64,000 bases of DNA from Microbacterium sp. ProA8 (GCF_039905635.1 NZ_CP157000.1:372001-436000), one strand, 5' to 3'; counted from the first letter of the stretch, positions 53,727 to 63,446 are shown. A program made the numbers and translations. The notes: a model not told the origin generated them from the letters alone.

Positions 53727-54086
53727 TCAGCCCGGACCGTCCGGATGCGCCATGTCGAACGCGCGGGCAACTTTGTCGGGCACGACCATGCGCCACGCGT
53801 CGACGACCAGTTCGCGCGCTTCCGCGGGCTCCAACGAGGCAAGATCCGCGTGCACCCAGTTGAAACGCATGTCGGATGCCGTCGGCATCTGGAACTTCCG
53901 GGGATCGCCCCCGACCAGAGCCGCCCGCTCCTCCTTCGGGAATGCGAAGCCCATGACGGTCTCATCGCGGGAGAACGCCACGTAGACGAGCTGTCCGACA
54001 CGGAACTTCAGCATGCCGCGCACGTACACCCGATACGAGCGCTCCAACTCGGCCTCCAGCGCCAGGACATCCTGGATCACAGCCAT
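53727..54086 (-). CDS. MmcQ/YjbR family protein
   Basis: 119 residues of the small CyaY-like MmcQ/YjbR DNA-binding fold: FRVGQLVYVAFSRDETVMGFAFPKEERAALV, a central RFNWVHADLASLEPAEARELVVDAWRMVVP, and a short acidic end. Members are often found as accessory proteins of unknown function. GGGAG precedes ATG 54086 and TAGCCT at 54107-54102 is a likely -10 box. It ends the leftward strand after the TetR gene and the two are 34 bases apart, but seems to have its own promoter. Confidence 0.78.
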   Translation of the reverse strand: MAVIQDVLALEAELERSYRVYVRGMLKFRVGQLVYVAFSRDETVMGFAFPKEERAALVGGDPRKFQMPTASDMRFNWVHADLASLEPAEARELVVDAWRMVVPDKVARAFDMAHPDGPG

Positions 54087-54120
54087 GTTCAGTCTCCCGC
54101 GTAGGCTATTCGCCGCGGCG

Positions 54121-54768
54121 TCAGTGCGCGGCTGCCCTCACCATCGGCCCCGCCGCCGTCAGCGACGGGAACGATGGGATCACACTGCGCAGATATGCAT
54201 GCAGGACGCGGTCGATGTCGGTGGCTGCCGGGTTGTAGAGCCACTGGATCTGCAGCCCGTCCATGAGTGCCAGGAAGGTGGCCGCCAGGGTGTCGGAGTC
54301 TTCGCTGGACTGGAGCTGACCGGCCTGCCGGACCTGTTCGAACGCGCGGGACAGATACAGGCGCAGGCGGTCGTATTGCAGACGGTGATGCTCGTGTGCG
54401 GGATGCTCAGCCGCAGTCGCATCTGCGCGGAGAAGGCTGTAGAGCTGGATGAGGCCGGGGCGTTCGGCGTTGTGGGTGGAGACGGCGGCCACGGCGGCGA
54501 GTGAATCGACTCCAGACGTGTTGCGAATCAGCTCCGCGTCTTCTTCCTGCCTCTGATCCAGTACCGCAGTGAGCAGCTCTTCCTTGCTCTTGAAATGGTG
54601 CCCCAGCCCACGCCTGCTGATCCCTGCGCGGTCGGCGACGTCATTCAATGAGGTCGCGAAGTACCCGACCTGCGCGAACGCCTGCATACCGGCTTCCAGA
54701 ATTCGCTGCCGAACGGCAGCGGTTTTCGCGTATGGCCCTCGAACGCCGGCTCCGCCTTCGGTCGTCAT
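54121..54768 (-). CDS. TetR-family regulator
   Basis: 215 residues. The N-terminal domain (about 15-60) is a TetR HTH: RQRILEAGMQAFAQVGYFATSLNDVADRAGISRRGLGHHFKSKEELL. The all-helical ligand domain follows, with LFNALSTH-free but typical helical spacing and a C-terminal QIQWLYNPAATDIDRVLHAYL segment. ATG 54768 has GGAG six bases upstream; the longer frame to 54,843 reads through the promoter region. It is divergent to the GH2 gene and probably represses the whole glycoside locus until a sugar or glycoside binds. Confidence 0.85.
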   Translation of the reverse strand: MTTEGGAGVRGPYAKTAAVRQRILEAGMQAFAQVGYFATSLNDVADRAGISRRGLGHHFKSKEELLTAVLDQRQEEDAELIRNTSGVDSLAAVAAVSTHNAERPGLIQLYSLLRADATAAEHPAHEHHRLQYDRLRLYLSRAFEQVRQAGQLQSSEDSDTLAATFLALMDGLQIQWLYNPAATDIDRVLHAYLRSVIPSFPSLTAAGPMVRAAAH

Positions 54769-54882
54769 CGTGCGCTCCTTCACCTCGGGATCGAATTTAC
54801 CCCACCATGGCGATATTTGTGCTACTGTCTCCAAAACCGCCACAGTTGGGTATTTTAGCGGTGGATCATCGAGGAGGATGTC
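54769..54882. promoter_or_regulatory. Shared promoter region of tetR and the glycoside operon
   Basis: 114 bases, more AT-rich than either flank (GATATTTG, CCAAAA, TATTTTAG). TATTTT at 54,851-54,856 is a plausible -10 for the rightward operon. ACCGC (54,836-54,840) and GCGGT (54,858-54,862) form a weak inverted repeat across it that a TetR dimer could use. This is inference from position. Confidence 0.4.
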
Positions 54883-57414
54883 GTGCTGTCAGAGCAGACC
54901 GCCGTTGCCGGCGCAGAGGTCGACAAGATGCCGATCCGTTCGGCAGGTCGCACCCTCTTCAACGACGGCTGGTCGTTTCGCGAGAAGGTGACGGCTTTCC
55001 AAGAGCTGGGCGGCAGTTCCGCCTCCGCCTGGGCTCCTGTCCGGCTTCCGCACGATGGCCTCATCGGGCAGGCTCGTCGTGCGGACGCGCCGCGCGGTGA
55101 GACCAACGGGTACTTCCCGGGTGGCGTCTTCGAGTACCGCAAGACGTTCCTCGCTCCCGAAGCGGACAGCGGGCGACGCGTGCTCCTGGAGTTCGACGGT
55201 GTCTACCGGGACGCCGCGATCTTCGTGAACGGCCATCTGGCCGGGCAGCGAGCCTTCGGATACTCCCGCTTCACCGTCCGCATCGATCCCTTCCTCGTTT
55301 TCGGGGAGGACAACGAGATCCGTGTGGAGTGCCGCACCCACCTCGACAGCCGGTGGTATGCGGGCGCCGGCATCTATCGCGACGTGCACCTGCTCGTGAA
55401 AGATGCGGGGCACATCGTCCCCGATGGCGTGCGGGTCGCCACGCCCGTCGTCGATGCCGACGCAGCAGTCGTCGAGGTGACAGCTGAGGTGGAGAACGGC
55501 ACCGCACTCACCAGGACCTACCGCCTCGACATCCTCATCGTCGACGCGGGAGGTGCCGTCGTCGCCAGCGGTGACTCGCCCGTCACGCTCCTTCCCGGCA
55601 CTCGTGCGACGGTCCGACGGAGACTGTTCATCGACGAGCCGGCGCTGTGGAGCGTCGACTCGCCGAACCTCCACGACGTCCTCCTCACAATGCGTGACGG
55701 CGACCAGGTCGTCGACGAGGAGGCGGTGGCGCTCGGCATCCGATCACTGCAGCTCGATCCGCGGAACGGGCTGCGCATCAACGGGCAGTCGATCAAGCTT
55801 CGCGGCGCCTGCATCCATCTCGACAACGGCCCGCTCGGTGCGGTGTCGATGCGGGCTGCCGAGGAGCGCAAGGTCGCCCGGCTGAAGGCAGCGGGATTCA
55901 ACGCCATCCGCAGTTCGCATTGTCCGATGAGCACGGCGCTGCTCGAGGCATGTGATCGACTCGGGATGCTGGTGATGGACGAGACGTTCGACGTCTGGAC
56001 CTCCGGCAAGAGCGACTACGACTACTCGTTCGACTTTCCCGAATGGTGGGAACGTGACGTCGAGGCGCTGGTCGCCAAGGACTTCAACCACCCCAGCGTG
56101 ATCTTCTACTCGATCGGCAACGAGATCCCGGAGACCGGTACGCCGATCGGGTCCACCTGGGGACGTCGCCTGGCAGAGAAGGTGCGTGCGCTCGATCCGA
56201 CGCGGTTCGTCACCAACGGGATCAACCCGTTCGTCTCGATGCTCGACACGATCGTGCCGCAGATGAAGGCGCGCCGCGATGCCGCGGACGACGCGGCCGG
56301 CCAGGGCGGAGTGAACACGATGATGGCCGGCTTCGGTCAGATGATGGGTCACATCCAGTCGTCGGCCGCCGCCACCGAACGTACGGAGGAATCGTTCGCA
56401 GTGCTCGATGTGGCCGGCATGAACTACGCCGATGCCCGCTACCTCGCGGACGCTGAGCAGTTCCCCGGCCGGATCATCGTCGGCACCGAGACCTGGCCGA
56501 GCTCCATCGCGGGAAACTGGGAACTCGTCAAAGCCGATCGGCGGATCATCGGCGACTTCACCTGGACGGGGTGGGACTACCTCGGTGAGACCGGCATCGG
56601 CACCGTGCGCTACGCGGCGGCGGGGGACACCTCGAGTGCGTCGCCCCAGCTCACGTCCTTCTCAGGCGGTTTTCCGGAACTGACAGCCTGGTGCGGGGAC
56701 ATCGACATCGTCGGCCACCGCCGGACCGTCTCGTACTTTCGAGAGACGGTTTTCGGGCTGCGGACAGAGCCGTACATCGCCGTCGACAGGCCCGCATTCC
56801 ACGATGTCCCGATCGCGGTCGCGACGCCGTGGTCGTGGACCGACTCGCTCGGCAGCTGGTCATGGCCGGGGTTCGAGGACCGCGGTGTCAGAGTCGAGGT
56901 CTACAGCGACGCCGACGAGATCGAACTGCTGCTGGACGACAACGTGATCGACCGGCGGCCTGTCGGCGAGGAGGCGCCGTTCCGAGCGGCATTCGAAACG
57001 AGCTACCGCCCCGGAGTCCTCACCGCCGTCGCCTACACGAGCGGCGTCGAAACCGGGCGATCTGAGCTTCGCAGCGCGACCGACGACATCGTCTTGCGGG
57101 TCGACGCAGAGCGCAACGAGTTGCGTCTCGACGGCACCGATCTCGGATACATCGGCGTGACTCTCACTGATCTGGACGGGGTCCTGCACACGACCCGCGA
57201 CCGCTCGGTGAGCGTCCACGTCGACGGTCCCGCCGTGCTCCAGGCACTCGGCAGCGGCAACCCCGCCCCCACGGAGGCATTCGCCACCGCCGATCACCGC
57301 ACCTTCGACGGTCGCCTCCTGGCCATCATCCGGCCGACCGGACCAGGGGCGATAACGGTCACTGCAACCGCCGACGACTGCGTTCCTGCCGTCGTCGTCC
57401 TCACCGCCAACTGA
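54883..57414 (+). CDS. Glycoside hydrolase family 2 (beta-galactosidase/glucuronidase type)
   Basis: 843 residues. Sugar-binding domain (about 25-195, with GVFEYRKTFLAPEADSG and GYSRFTVRIDPFL), immunoglobulin-like domain (195-290), TIM barrel (290-600) and C-terminal beta domains. In the barrel, IKLRGACIHLDNGPLG, NAIRSSHCPMS and SIGNEIPETG give the acid/base glutamate (about 413), and IVGTETWPSS the nucleophile (about 535). There is no signal peptide, so it works inside the cell on imported oligosaccharides. GAGGAGG precedes GTG 54883. First gene of a rightward TetR-controlled operon with transporter, GH78 and GH43. Exact sugar: beta-galactoside or beta-glucuronide. Confidence 0.88.
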   Translation: MLSEQTAVAGAEVDKMPIRSAGRTLFNDGWSFREKVTAFQELGGSSASAWAPVRLPHDGLIGQARRADAPRGETNGYFPGGVFEYRKTFLAPEADSGRRVLLEFDGVYRDAAIFVNGHLAGQRAFGYSRFTVRIDPFLVFGEDNEIRVECRTHLDSRWYAGAGIYRDVHLLVKDAGHIVPDGVRVATPVVDADAAVVEVTAEVENGTALTRTYRLDILIVDAGGAVVASGDSPVTLLPGTRATVRRRLFIDEPALWSVDSPNLHDVLLTMRDGDQVVDEEAVALGIRSLQLDPRNGLRINGQSIKLRGACIHLDNGPLGAVSMRAAEERKVARLKAAGFNAIRSSHCPMSTALLEACDRLGMLVMDETFDVWTSGKSDYDYSFDFPEWWERDVEALVAKDFNHPSVIFYSIGNEIPETGTPIGSTWGRRLAEKVRALDPTRFVTNGINPFVSMLDTIVPQMKARRDAADDAAGQGGVNTMMAGFGQMMGHIQSSAAATERTEESFAVLDVAGMNYADARYLADAEQFPGRIIVGTETWPSSIAGNWELVKADRRIIGDFTWTGWDYLGETGIGTVRYAAAGDTSSASPQLTSFSGGFPELTAWCGDIDIVGHRRTVSYFRETVFGLRTEPYIAVDRPAFHDVPIAVATPWSWTDSLGSWSWPGFEDRGVRVEVYSDADEIELLLDDNVIDRRPVGEEAPFRAAFETSYRPGVLTAVAYTSGVETGRSELRSATDDIVLRVDAERNELRLDGTDLGYIGVTLTDLDGVLHTTRDRSVSVHVDGPAVLQALGSGNPAPTEAFATADHRTFDGRLLAIIRPTGPGAITVTATADDCVPAVVVLTAN

Positions 57415-57451
57415 ACACATCCGCACGTAACCTCGACAAAGGAGTCTTCCC

Positions 57452-58810
57452 ATGTCCGTACACGACAACCAGCCACCGGTTCCTTCGGCCGGCGCCTTCC
57501 CACTGCCCAACGTCGGCGCAGCGGAGGAGCTCGAGCAGCAGCTCGCTGTGCTCAACGCAAACGAGCCGGATGACCTGCCCAAGGTGAGTCGCACCTGGAT
57601 TCTCTTCAACACCCTGGCGGTGTTCGGTGCGTTCATCGCGCTCGTCACCCCGATCGCGATCGCCCTCGCCATTCAGGTCAACCGCCTCGCACCCGGAAAC
57701 GAAGCCTCGCTCGGCGTCATCCTGGGCATCGGCTCGCTGGCAGCCGTCATCGTCGGCCCGCTCACGGGCCAGCTGAGCGATCGCACCCGGTCACGTTTCG
57801 GCCGCCGTTCGCCGTGGGCACTCGGAGCGCTTCTGGTCGGTCTCGTCGGACTCGCCATCATGGGCGCCGCTCCGAACCTCATCGTTCTGGGTGTGGGCTG
57901 GGCTGTGGCACAGGTCGGCCTGCAGACGGTGATCAACAGCCTCAGCGCGATCGGCGCCGACCACCTTCCGGAGTCGCAGCGTGGAAAGGTCGGCGGCCTC
58001 GGAGGTGCCGCGTCGATGGCCGCGCCGGTATTCGGCGCCATCATCGGTGGCGGACTCTCCGGGAACCCGCTCCTGCTGTTCCTGGTGCCGGGCATCATCG
58101 CGCTCATCCTGGTCCCGCTGTTCCTGCTGGTCGTCAAGGAGAAGGACTCCCGCTCGCTGACCTTCGATGCTCGCCTCACCGTGATGGGCGTCTTCGCGAA
58201 GTACGTGTTCAACCCGAAGCGGTACCCCGACTACTCGTGGAACTGGGCTGGCCGGTTCGCGTTCTACTTCGGACTGACCCTCAGCACGACGTTCACCGCA
58301 TTCTTCTTCTCGCAGCGCCTCGGCGTGCCGGTGGACGACATCGGCGGCGTTGTCGCGATCGTGGGGCTGGTGGGCATCGTGGGAACCATGGGAGGTGCAC
58401 TGGCGAGCGGGTTCCTCTCCGACAAGATCCGTCGGCGCAAGCCCTTCGTGCTCAGCGCCGCCGTCATCTTCGCTCTGGGTTCGATGATCATCTTCGTCGC
58501 CCCGGAACTCCCGCTCCTCGTCGCAGGCTCGTTCCTGTGCAATCTGGGAATCGGCGTCTTCTCAGCCGTCGATCAGGCCCTCGTCCTTGACGTGCTGCCC
58601 GAGAAGAAGACGGACGCCGGTCGCTTCCTGGCGATCACCCAGTTCGCAACCACCATTCCGCAGGGCCTCGCGCCGTTCATGGCATCCCTTGTGATCACGC
58701 TCGGCGCAGCCGCCGGCGGCGAGAACAACTACGCCATCCTCTACGTCGCCGCGGCCGTCCTGACCCTCCTCGGCGGACTGCTGGTGCTACGGGTAAAGTC
58801 CGTCCGCTGA
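57452..58810 (+). CDS. MFS transporter, glycoside/oligosaccharide importer
   Basis: 452 residues and twelve membrane segments after a 45-residue acidic cytoplasmic lead. LTGQLSDRTRSRFGRRSPWALG (about 105-125) is the loop 2-3 motif of the GPH/SLC45-like sugar transporters, repeated in weaker form as LSDKIRRRKPFVL between helices 8 and 9. It should carry a disaccharide or small glycoside across the membrane with a cation. It is 37 bases after the GH2 gene with AAAGGAG before the ATG, and is the only transporter of the operon. Confidence 0.85.
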   Translation: MSVHDNQPPVPSAGAFPLPNVGAAEELEQQLAVLNANEPDDLPKVSRTWILFNTLAVFGAFIALVTPIAIALAIQVNRLAPGNEASLGVILGIGSLAAVIVGPLTGQLSDRTRSRFGRRSPWALGALLVGLVGLAIMGAAPNLIVLGVGWAVAQVGLQTVINSLSAIGADHLPESQRGKVGGLGGAASMAAPVFGAIIGGGLSGNPLLLFLVPGIIALILVPLFLLVVKEKDSRSLTFDARLTVMGVFAKYVFNPKRYPDYSWNWAGRFAFYFGLTLSTTFTAFFFSQRLGVPVDDIGGVVAIVGLVGIVGTMGGALASGFLSDKIRRRKPFVLSAAVIFALGSMIIFVAPELPLLVAGSFLCNLGIGVFSAVDQALVLDVLPEKKTDAGRFLAITQFATTIPQGLAPFMASLVITLGAAAGGENNYAILYVAAAVLTLLGGLLVLRVKSVR

Positions 58811-58838
58811 GCCGCACGCAACCATCAAGGAGCATCCG

Positions 58839-61337
58839 ATGACCAGTTGGCACGCGTCGTTCATCAGCGCGACCGCCCCGACCGAAGCAGGGGACCCGGC
58901 GGTGTACTTCCGCCGAGAGTTCGACCTCGTGGAGACACCTGCTCGCGCCATGCTCCGAGTCACCGCGCTCGGGATCGTCGAACCGCATCTGAACGGAGCA
59001 CGGGTCGGGGACGAGGTGCTCGCACCCGGTTGGACGTCGTACCGCAACCGGTTGATGGTGAGCTCGTACGACGTCACCGATCAGCTACGGGTGGGAGCGA
59101 ATGCCGTCGGCGCAATCGTGGGCGAGGGCTGGGCGGTCGGTGGGCTGACGTGGGAGAACACTCGCCACAATTACGCCGACCGCCCTGCGCTGTTCCTCGA
59201 ACTCGAGATCGGCTACCCGGACCGCACCGAGTTCATCGTCTCGGATGAGACGTTCCGGGTCGGGTCGGGGAGCGTGCGCGCAAACGGCATCTATTCGGGT
59301 GAAGTTCATGATGCGCGCCTGGAGCCGGAAGGCTGGACCCGCGCGGGCTTCGACGACAGCAATTGGGCCGGAGCCCAGCCGTTCCCCTGGGATCTCTCCA
59401 CTCTCGAGTCGCCTTCGGCGCCCCCGATCCGGCGGGTCGAGGAGCGTGCGCCTATCAGCATCACGAAGAGCCCTTCCGGCAGGATGATCGTCGACTTCGG
59501 CCAGAACCTCTCCGGCTGGGTGCGACTGACGGTCAGCGGCGACCGGGGCCGCACGATCACGCTGCGCCACGCTGAGCTGCTCACCCCGGATGGCGAACTC
59601 GAACACGAGACGAACCGGACGGCTGATGCCACGGACAGCTACACGCTGCGCGGCTCCGGAACGGAGTCATGGGAGCCCGGATTCACCTTCCACGGATTCC
59701 GGTACGTACAGGTCGACGGATGGCCGGGAGAGATCGATCCCGACGCGCTGCGGGCGATCGTCGTGCACAGCGACATGACCCGCACCGGGTGGTTCGAGAC
59801 CTCTCATCCGCTTGTCGACAAGCTGCACGAGAACACCGTGTGGTCGATGCGTGGCAACTTCGTCGGCGTGCCGACGGACTGCCCGCAGCGTGACGAGCGC
59901 CTCGGCTGGACCGGTGATCTGAACGCGTTCGCGCCGGCGGCGACGTACCTGTACGACACCCGCGGCGTCCTCGGCTCCTGGTTGCGGGATCTCGCCGCCG
60001 AGCAGCGCGAGTCGGGGACCGTTCCCTGGGTCGTACCCGATGTGCTGCCGACCGCATCGACTCCCACGGCCCTGTGGAGCGATGTCGCAGTAAGCCTTCC
60101 CTGGGCGCTGTACCAGGAGTACGGGGACCTCGCGATCCTCCGTGAGAGTTACGAGTCGATGTCCACGTTCATGCGCCAGGTCGAGGACCTGCTCGATGAC
60201 GGTGGACTGTGGAGTTCGGGATTCCAGTTCGGAGACTGGCTGGACCCCGATGCGCCGGCGAATAACCCCGCCGGCGGCAAGACCGACCGCTACCTCGTGG
60301 CCAACGCGTACTTGTGCAAGACCACACGTGAGATGGCGGCGGCCGCAGAGCTTCTCGGACGTGCCGCCGATGCGGCGCACTTCGCCGACATGCATCGTCG
60401 GGTGCTGGACGCGTTCCGGCGCGAGTTCGTGACCGAGTCGGGACGGGTCGTGAACGAGTCCGCCACGGCATACGCGCTGACGATCATGTTCGACATCCTC
60501 GGTGAGGCGCAGAGACCGAAAGCAGGAGCTCGGCTCGCCGAGATCGTCGAAGCAGCCGGCTACACGATCTCCACGGGCTTTGCGGGAACTCCTCTGGTCA
60601 CCGATGCGCTGAGCAGCACCGGTCATATCGATGAGGCGTACAAGATGCTGCTCGAGAAGCAGTGCCCCTCCTTCCTGTATCCGATCACAATGGGGGCGAC
60701 AACCATCTGGGAGCGCTGGGACGCGGTTCTTCCCGACGGCACACTGAACTCGACCGGCATGACCAGCCTCAACCACTACGCACTGGGCGCAGTCGCGGAT
60801 TGGCTGCATCGAGTCGTGGGCGGACTTTCGAGGCAGGAGCCCGGATGGAAGCGGATCTCCATCGCCCCCAAACCAGGTGGCGGCCTGATGTCCGCACGCA
60901 CGTCCCACGCGACGCCGTACGGGTTGGCCGAGGTGTCGTGGCGGGTGCAGGACGGTGAAATGATCGTCGAGGTCACCATCCCAGCCGGGACCACCGCCAC
61001 GGTGAGACTCCCGCTGCACCCTCAGGGGTCGATCGAGGAGGTCGGACCGGGCGAGCACTCCTGGCGCTATAGCGCGCCGGTGGGATACGGGGAGCGGGCG
61101 ACTTTCACGATGGACACACCGATCAAAGAGATCTCGGCGGACCCTCGCATCTGGGCCGCAGTCGTCGACGTCTTCAAGGTGTACTTTCCCGGTGTGCCGA
61201 TCGACGCGGCGGGAGCCCACCTGGCGGCGATGCCGCTCAGTGCCGTCCTCGAACGGATGCCTGGTGCAGCGGTCGCAGATCTCGCCCGCGACTTGGAGAT
61301 CGCAATCAGCGACTCGCGAGAGGCCGTCCATGTCTGA
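58839..61337 (+). CDS. Alpha-L-rhamnosidase, GH78
   Basis: 832 residues. N-terminal beta-sandwich domains (1-350, with RREFDLVETPARAMLRV and IVDFGQNLSGWVRL) are followed by the (alpha/alpha)6 barrel. VPTDCPQRDERLGWTGDLNAF (about 343-363) carries the GH78 catalytic acid region, and GDWLDP, TSLNHYALGAVADW and WKRISIAPKPGG follow in order. The last 120 residues add a beta domain. It removes terminal alpha-L-rhamnose from plant or microbial glycans. There is no signal peptide, so it should act on imported glycosides. It follows the transporter by 28 bases and overlaps the GH43 gene by 8. Confidence 0.92.
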   Translation: MTSWHASFISATAPTEAGDPAVYFRREFDLVETPARAMLRVTALGIVEPHLNGARVGDEVLAPGWTSYRNRLMVSSYDVTDQLRVGANAVGAIVGEGWAVGGLTWENTRHNYADRPALFLELEIGYPDRTEFIVSDETFRVGSGSVRANGIYSGEVHDARLEPEGWTRAGFDDSNWAGAQPFPWDLSTLESPSAPPIRRVEERAPISITKSPSGRMIVDFGQNLSGWVRLTVSGDRGRTITLRHAELLTPDGELEHETNRTADATDSYTLRGSGTESWEPGFTFHGFRYVQVDGWPGEIDPDALRAIVVHSDMTRTGWFETSHPLVDKLHENTVWSMRGNFVGVPTDCPQRDERLGWTGDLNAFAPAATYLYDTRGVLGSWLRDLAAEQRESGTVPWVVPDVLPTASTPTALWSDVAVSLPWALYQEYGDLAILRESYESMSTFMRQVEDLLDDGGLWSSGFQFGDWLDPDAPANNPAGGKTDRYLVANAYLCKTTREMAAAAELLGRAADAAHFADMHRRVLDAFRREFVTESGRVVNESATAYALTIMFDILGEAQRPKAGARLAEIVEAAGYTISTGFAGTPLVTDALSSTGHIDEAYKMLLEKQCPSFLYPITMGATTIWERWDAVLPDGTLNSTGMTSLNHYALGAVADWLHRVVGGLSRQEPGWKRISIAPKPGGGLMSARTSHATPYGLAEVSWRVQDGEMIVEVTIPAGTTATVRLPLHPQGSIEEVGPGEHSWRYSAPVGYGERATFTMDTPIKEISADPRIWAAVVDVFKVYFPGVPIDAAGAHLAAMPLSAVLERMPGAAVADLARDLEIAISDSREAVHV

Positions 61338-62415
61338 CCCCACCGCGGTGCGCACATCGATTCGTCCCGGGGAGCCGTGGCTGGACACCACCGGCAATCG
61401 AATCCAAGCCCACGGCGGTTCGATCCACTACGAGGACGGCACCTTCTACTGGTACGGCGAGAACAAGGAGCGGACAACCCCCGGCAGTGGGAACTGGCAT
61501 TGGGGCGTGCGTGCCTACGTCTCGACAGACCTCTACAACTGGGAAGACCGCGGCCTGATCATCCCGCCCGTGCTGGACGACCCCGCGTCTCCGCTCCATC
61601 CCGCGCAGAAGATGGACCGCCCGCACATCATCTTCAACGAGGCGACCAAGAAGTACGTGTGCTGGCTGAAGGTGATGGGCGAGGGAGCGCACGACACTCA
61701 GGCATCCACAGTCCTCACCGCGGACCACTTGCTCGGACCGTACGAGATCATCCAGACCGGACTGCAACCGCTCGGGATGAGTGCCGGCGATTTCGACCTC
61801 GTCGTCGACGCCGACACCAAGAAGGCGTACTACTACTTCGAGAAGGTGCACACCGACCTGGTGTGCGCGGAACTCACCGAGGACTACACGGATGTCTCGG
61901 GCGAGTACAGCACGCACTTCCCACACCCCGGGCCGCCCTTCACACGTGAGGCCCCGGCACACTTCACCCGCGACGGTGTGCACTACCTGGTGACATCAGG
62001 GTCCACCGGGTACTTCCCCAACTTCAGCGAGATCGCCTCCGCCCCCGAACACCACGGGCCCTGGTCCATCCTGGGCGACCCCCACCCGGGTGACCCGACG
62101 AGGACCTCCTACCGCTCGCAGATCAGCTCTGTCTTCGAACACCCGCACAAGAAGGATCTGTACATCGCGCTCGCCGATCGGTGGCTCCCGCAGCTGCCGA
62201 AGGACATGCCGAACGTCTACGAGATCGTTGCCGCGATGGCGCGCGGCGAAGCGCCTCCGGCAGAGGCGAGGGGCGATCGTTCAGCGATGGCCGCGGGCCT
62301 GGGAGAGAACACCGCGATCGCCGACTACGTGTGGCTGCCGATCCGCTTCGACGGCGAGATCCCGCTCATCGAGTGGTCGGACGAATGGCGTGTCGAAGAC
62401 TTCGCCGACCGCTGA
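61330..62415 (+). CDS. Glycoside hydrolase family 43-type protein
   Basis: 361 residues, one five-bladed beta-propeller. WLDTTGNRIQAHGGSIHYEDGTFYWYGENK at the start, WGVRAYVSTDLYNWEDRGL, KKYVCWLKVMG, AGDFDLVVD and REAPAHFTRDGVHYLVTSGSTGYFPN are shared with the GH43 group that includes exo-beta-1,3-galactanases (subfamily 24-like). Such enzymes lack the usual catalytic-base aspartate and rely on glutamates, which agrees with what is seen. No signal peptide. ATG 61330 overlaps the rhamnosidase stop by 8 bases. The set GH2, GH78 and GH43 suits breakdown of rhamnose-capped arabinogalactan-type side chains; this is inference. Confidence 0.8.
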   Translation: MSDPTAVRTSIRPGEPWLDTTGNRIQAHGGSIHYEDGTFYWYGENKERTTPGSGNWHWGVRAYVSTDLYNWEDRGLIIPPVLDDPASPLHPAQKMDRPHIIFNEATKKYVCWLKVMGEGAHDTQASTVLTADHLLGPYEIIQTGLQPLGMSAGDFDLVVDADTKKAYYYFEKVHTDLVCAELTEDYTDVSGEYSTHFPHPGPPFTREAPAHFTRDGVHYLVTSGSTGYFPNFSEIASAPEHHGPWSILGDPHPGDPTRTSYRSQISSVFEHPHKKDLYIALADRWLPQLPKDMPNVYEIVAAMARGEAPPAEARGDRSAMAAGLGENTAIADYVWLPIRFDGEIPLIEWSDEWRVEDFADR

Positions 62416-62558
62416 ATCACCGCACCCATCGCGGAGACCGCCATCCGTCGCTGGTCGTGGTCCGTGGTGTCCGTCACGGTGGTCTCCGGGTCAGTCTGCG
62501 GCTGCGAGCGATTGATCTGCTCGAGGACGTCGCGGGATTCGAAGGGTGCTGTCGGCGG

Positions 62559-63440
62559 TCATTCGGTGCCCGGCCGTGCGGATGATCCTGATCTGCTCGA
62601 AGCCCGTTCGGTGGCGCTCCAGCTGGCGAGGAGCGCAAGTGCGTCCGCGGCGGGCGTGCCAGGCTCCGCGGTGTACGCGAACAGGGTGAGGCCTTCGTCG
62701 CCGGGCAGCTGCATAGCCTGGAACGTGAGTTCGAACTGCCCGACGGCCGGGTGGTGGAACGACTTCGTGCCGGTGCGATGGAAGCGGACGTTCTGCTCGG
62801 CCCACATCTTCCGGAACTTCTCACTTCTCGTGGAGAGTTCGCCGATCAGATCGGACAGATCGCGGTTATGAGGGTCACGGGCGGCTTCCTGGCGAAGGAT
62901 CGCAACGATGTCCCTCGCCATCGCGTCCCACGCCGGGAGCTCGGTGACGGAGGTTTCGTCGAGGAAGACGTACCGGGCGAAATTCACCGGCTCGTCGTCG
63001 TCCGCGTGATACAGCGCCTTGGCCAGGCTGTTCATGGCGATCACATCGAGACGCCCGTTCTGAACGAAGGCCGGCACCCCGGTCATCCCGTCCAGCAGGT
63101 GCTGCACGCTGGGCCGCACCTTCTGCACCGACCGGCGTCGGTGCCGAGGCGGGGAGGCGCTGGCCGCCTTGGCGAGGTCGAACAGATAGGCCCGCTCGGC
63201 GTCGTCGAGTTCGAGCGCACGGGCGAGGGACGACAGGATGCTGTCGGACACGCCGGAGAGGTTGCCTCGCTCGAGGCGGTTGTAATAGTCGACGCTCATC
63301 CCCGAGATCATTGCGAGCTCTTCGCGACGCAGGCCGGGGACGCGGCGGACACCGCCGTGGGTCTGCACGCCGGCCATCTCGGGTGTGATCCGGGCACGGC
63401 GCGACTTCAGGAACTCCTGAACATCTTTGCTGTTGGTCAC
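62559..63440 (-). CDS. XRE-family regulator with MmyB-type ligand domain
   Basis: About 293 residues, a paralogue of the protein at 52,416. HTH at 5-90 (VQEFLKSRRARITPEMAG, RVPGLRREELAMISGMSVDYYNRLERG), then an MmyB-like domain (SVQHLLDGMTGVPAFVQNGRLDVIAMN, NFARYVFLDETSVTELPAWD, LIGELSTRSEKFRKMWAEQNV, HHPAVGQFELTFQAM). The usual call would be ATG 63443, but TACCGT (63452-63447) lies exactly six bases before the next codon, GTG 63440, so that is preferred as a leaderless start. It is divergent to an SDR gene, a common pairing in which the regulator controls the reductase. Confidence 0.85.
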   Translation of the reverse strand: MTNSKDVQEFLKSRRARITPEMAGVQTHGGVRRVPGLRREELAMISGMSVDYYNRLERGNLSGVSDSILSSLARALELDDAERAYLFDLAKAASASPPRHRRRSVQKVRPSVQHLLDGMTGVPAFVQNGRLDVIAMNSLAKALYHADDDEPVNFARYVFLDETSVTELPAWDAMARDIVAILRQEAARDPHNRDLSDLIGELSTRSEKFRKMWAEQNVRFHRTGTKSFHHPAVGQFELTFQAMQLPGDEGLTLFAYTAEPGTPAADALALLASWSATERASSRSGSSARPGTE

Positions 63441-63446
63441 CATCCC

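Noticed and set aside
53564..53863. Rightward frame over the MmcQ/YjbR gene
   Set aside because: The opposite strand codes a recognisable family protein; this frame is Arg-rich and lacks a ribosome site.
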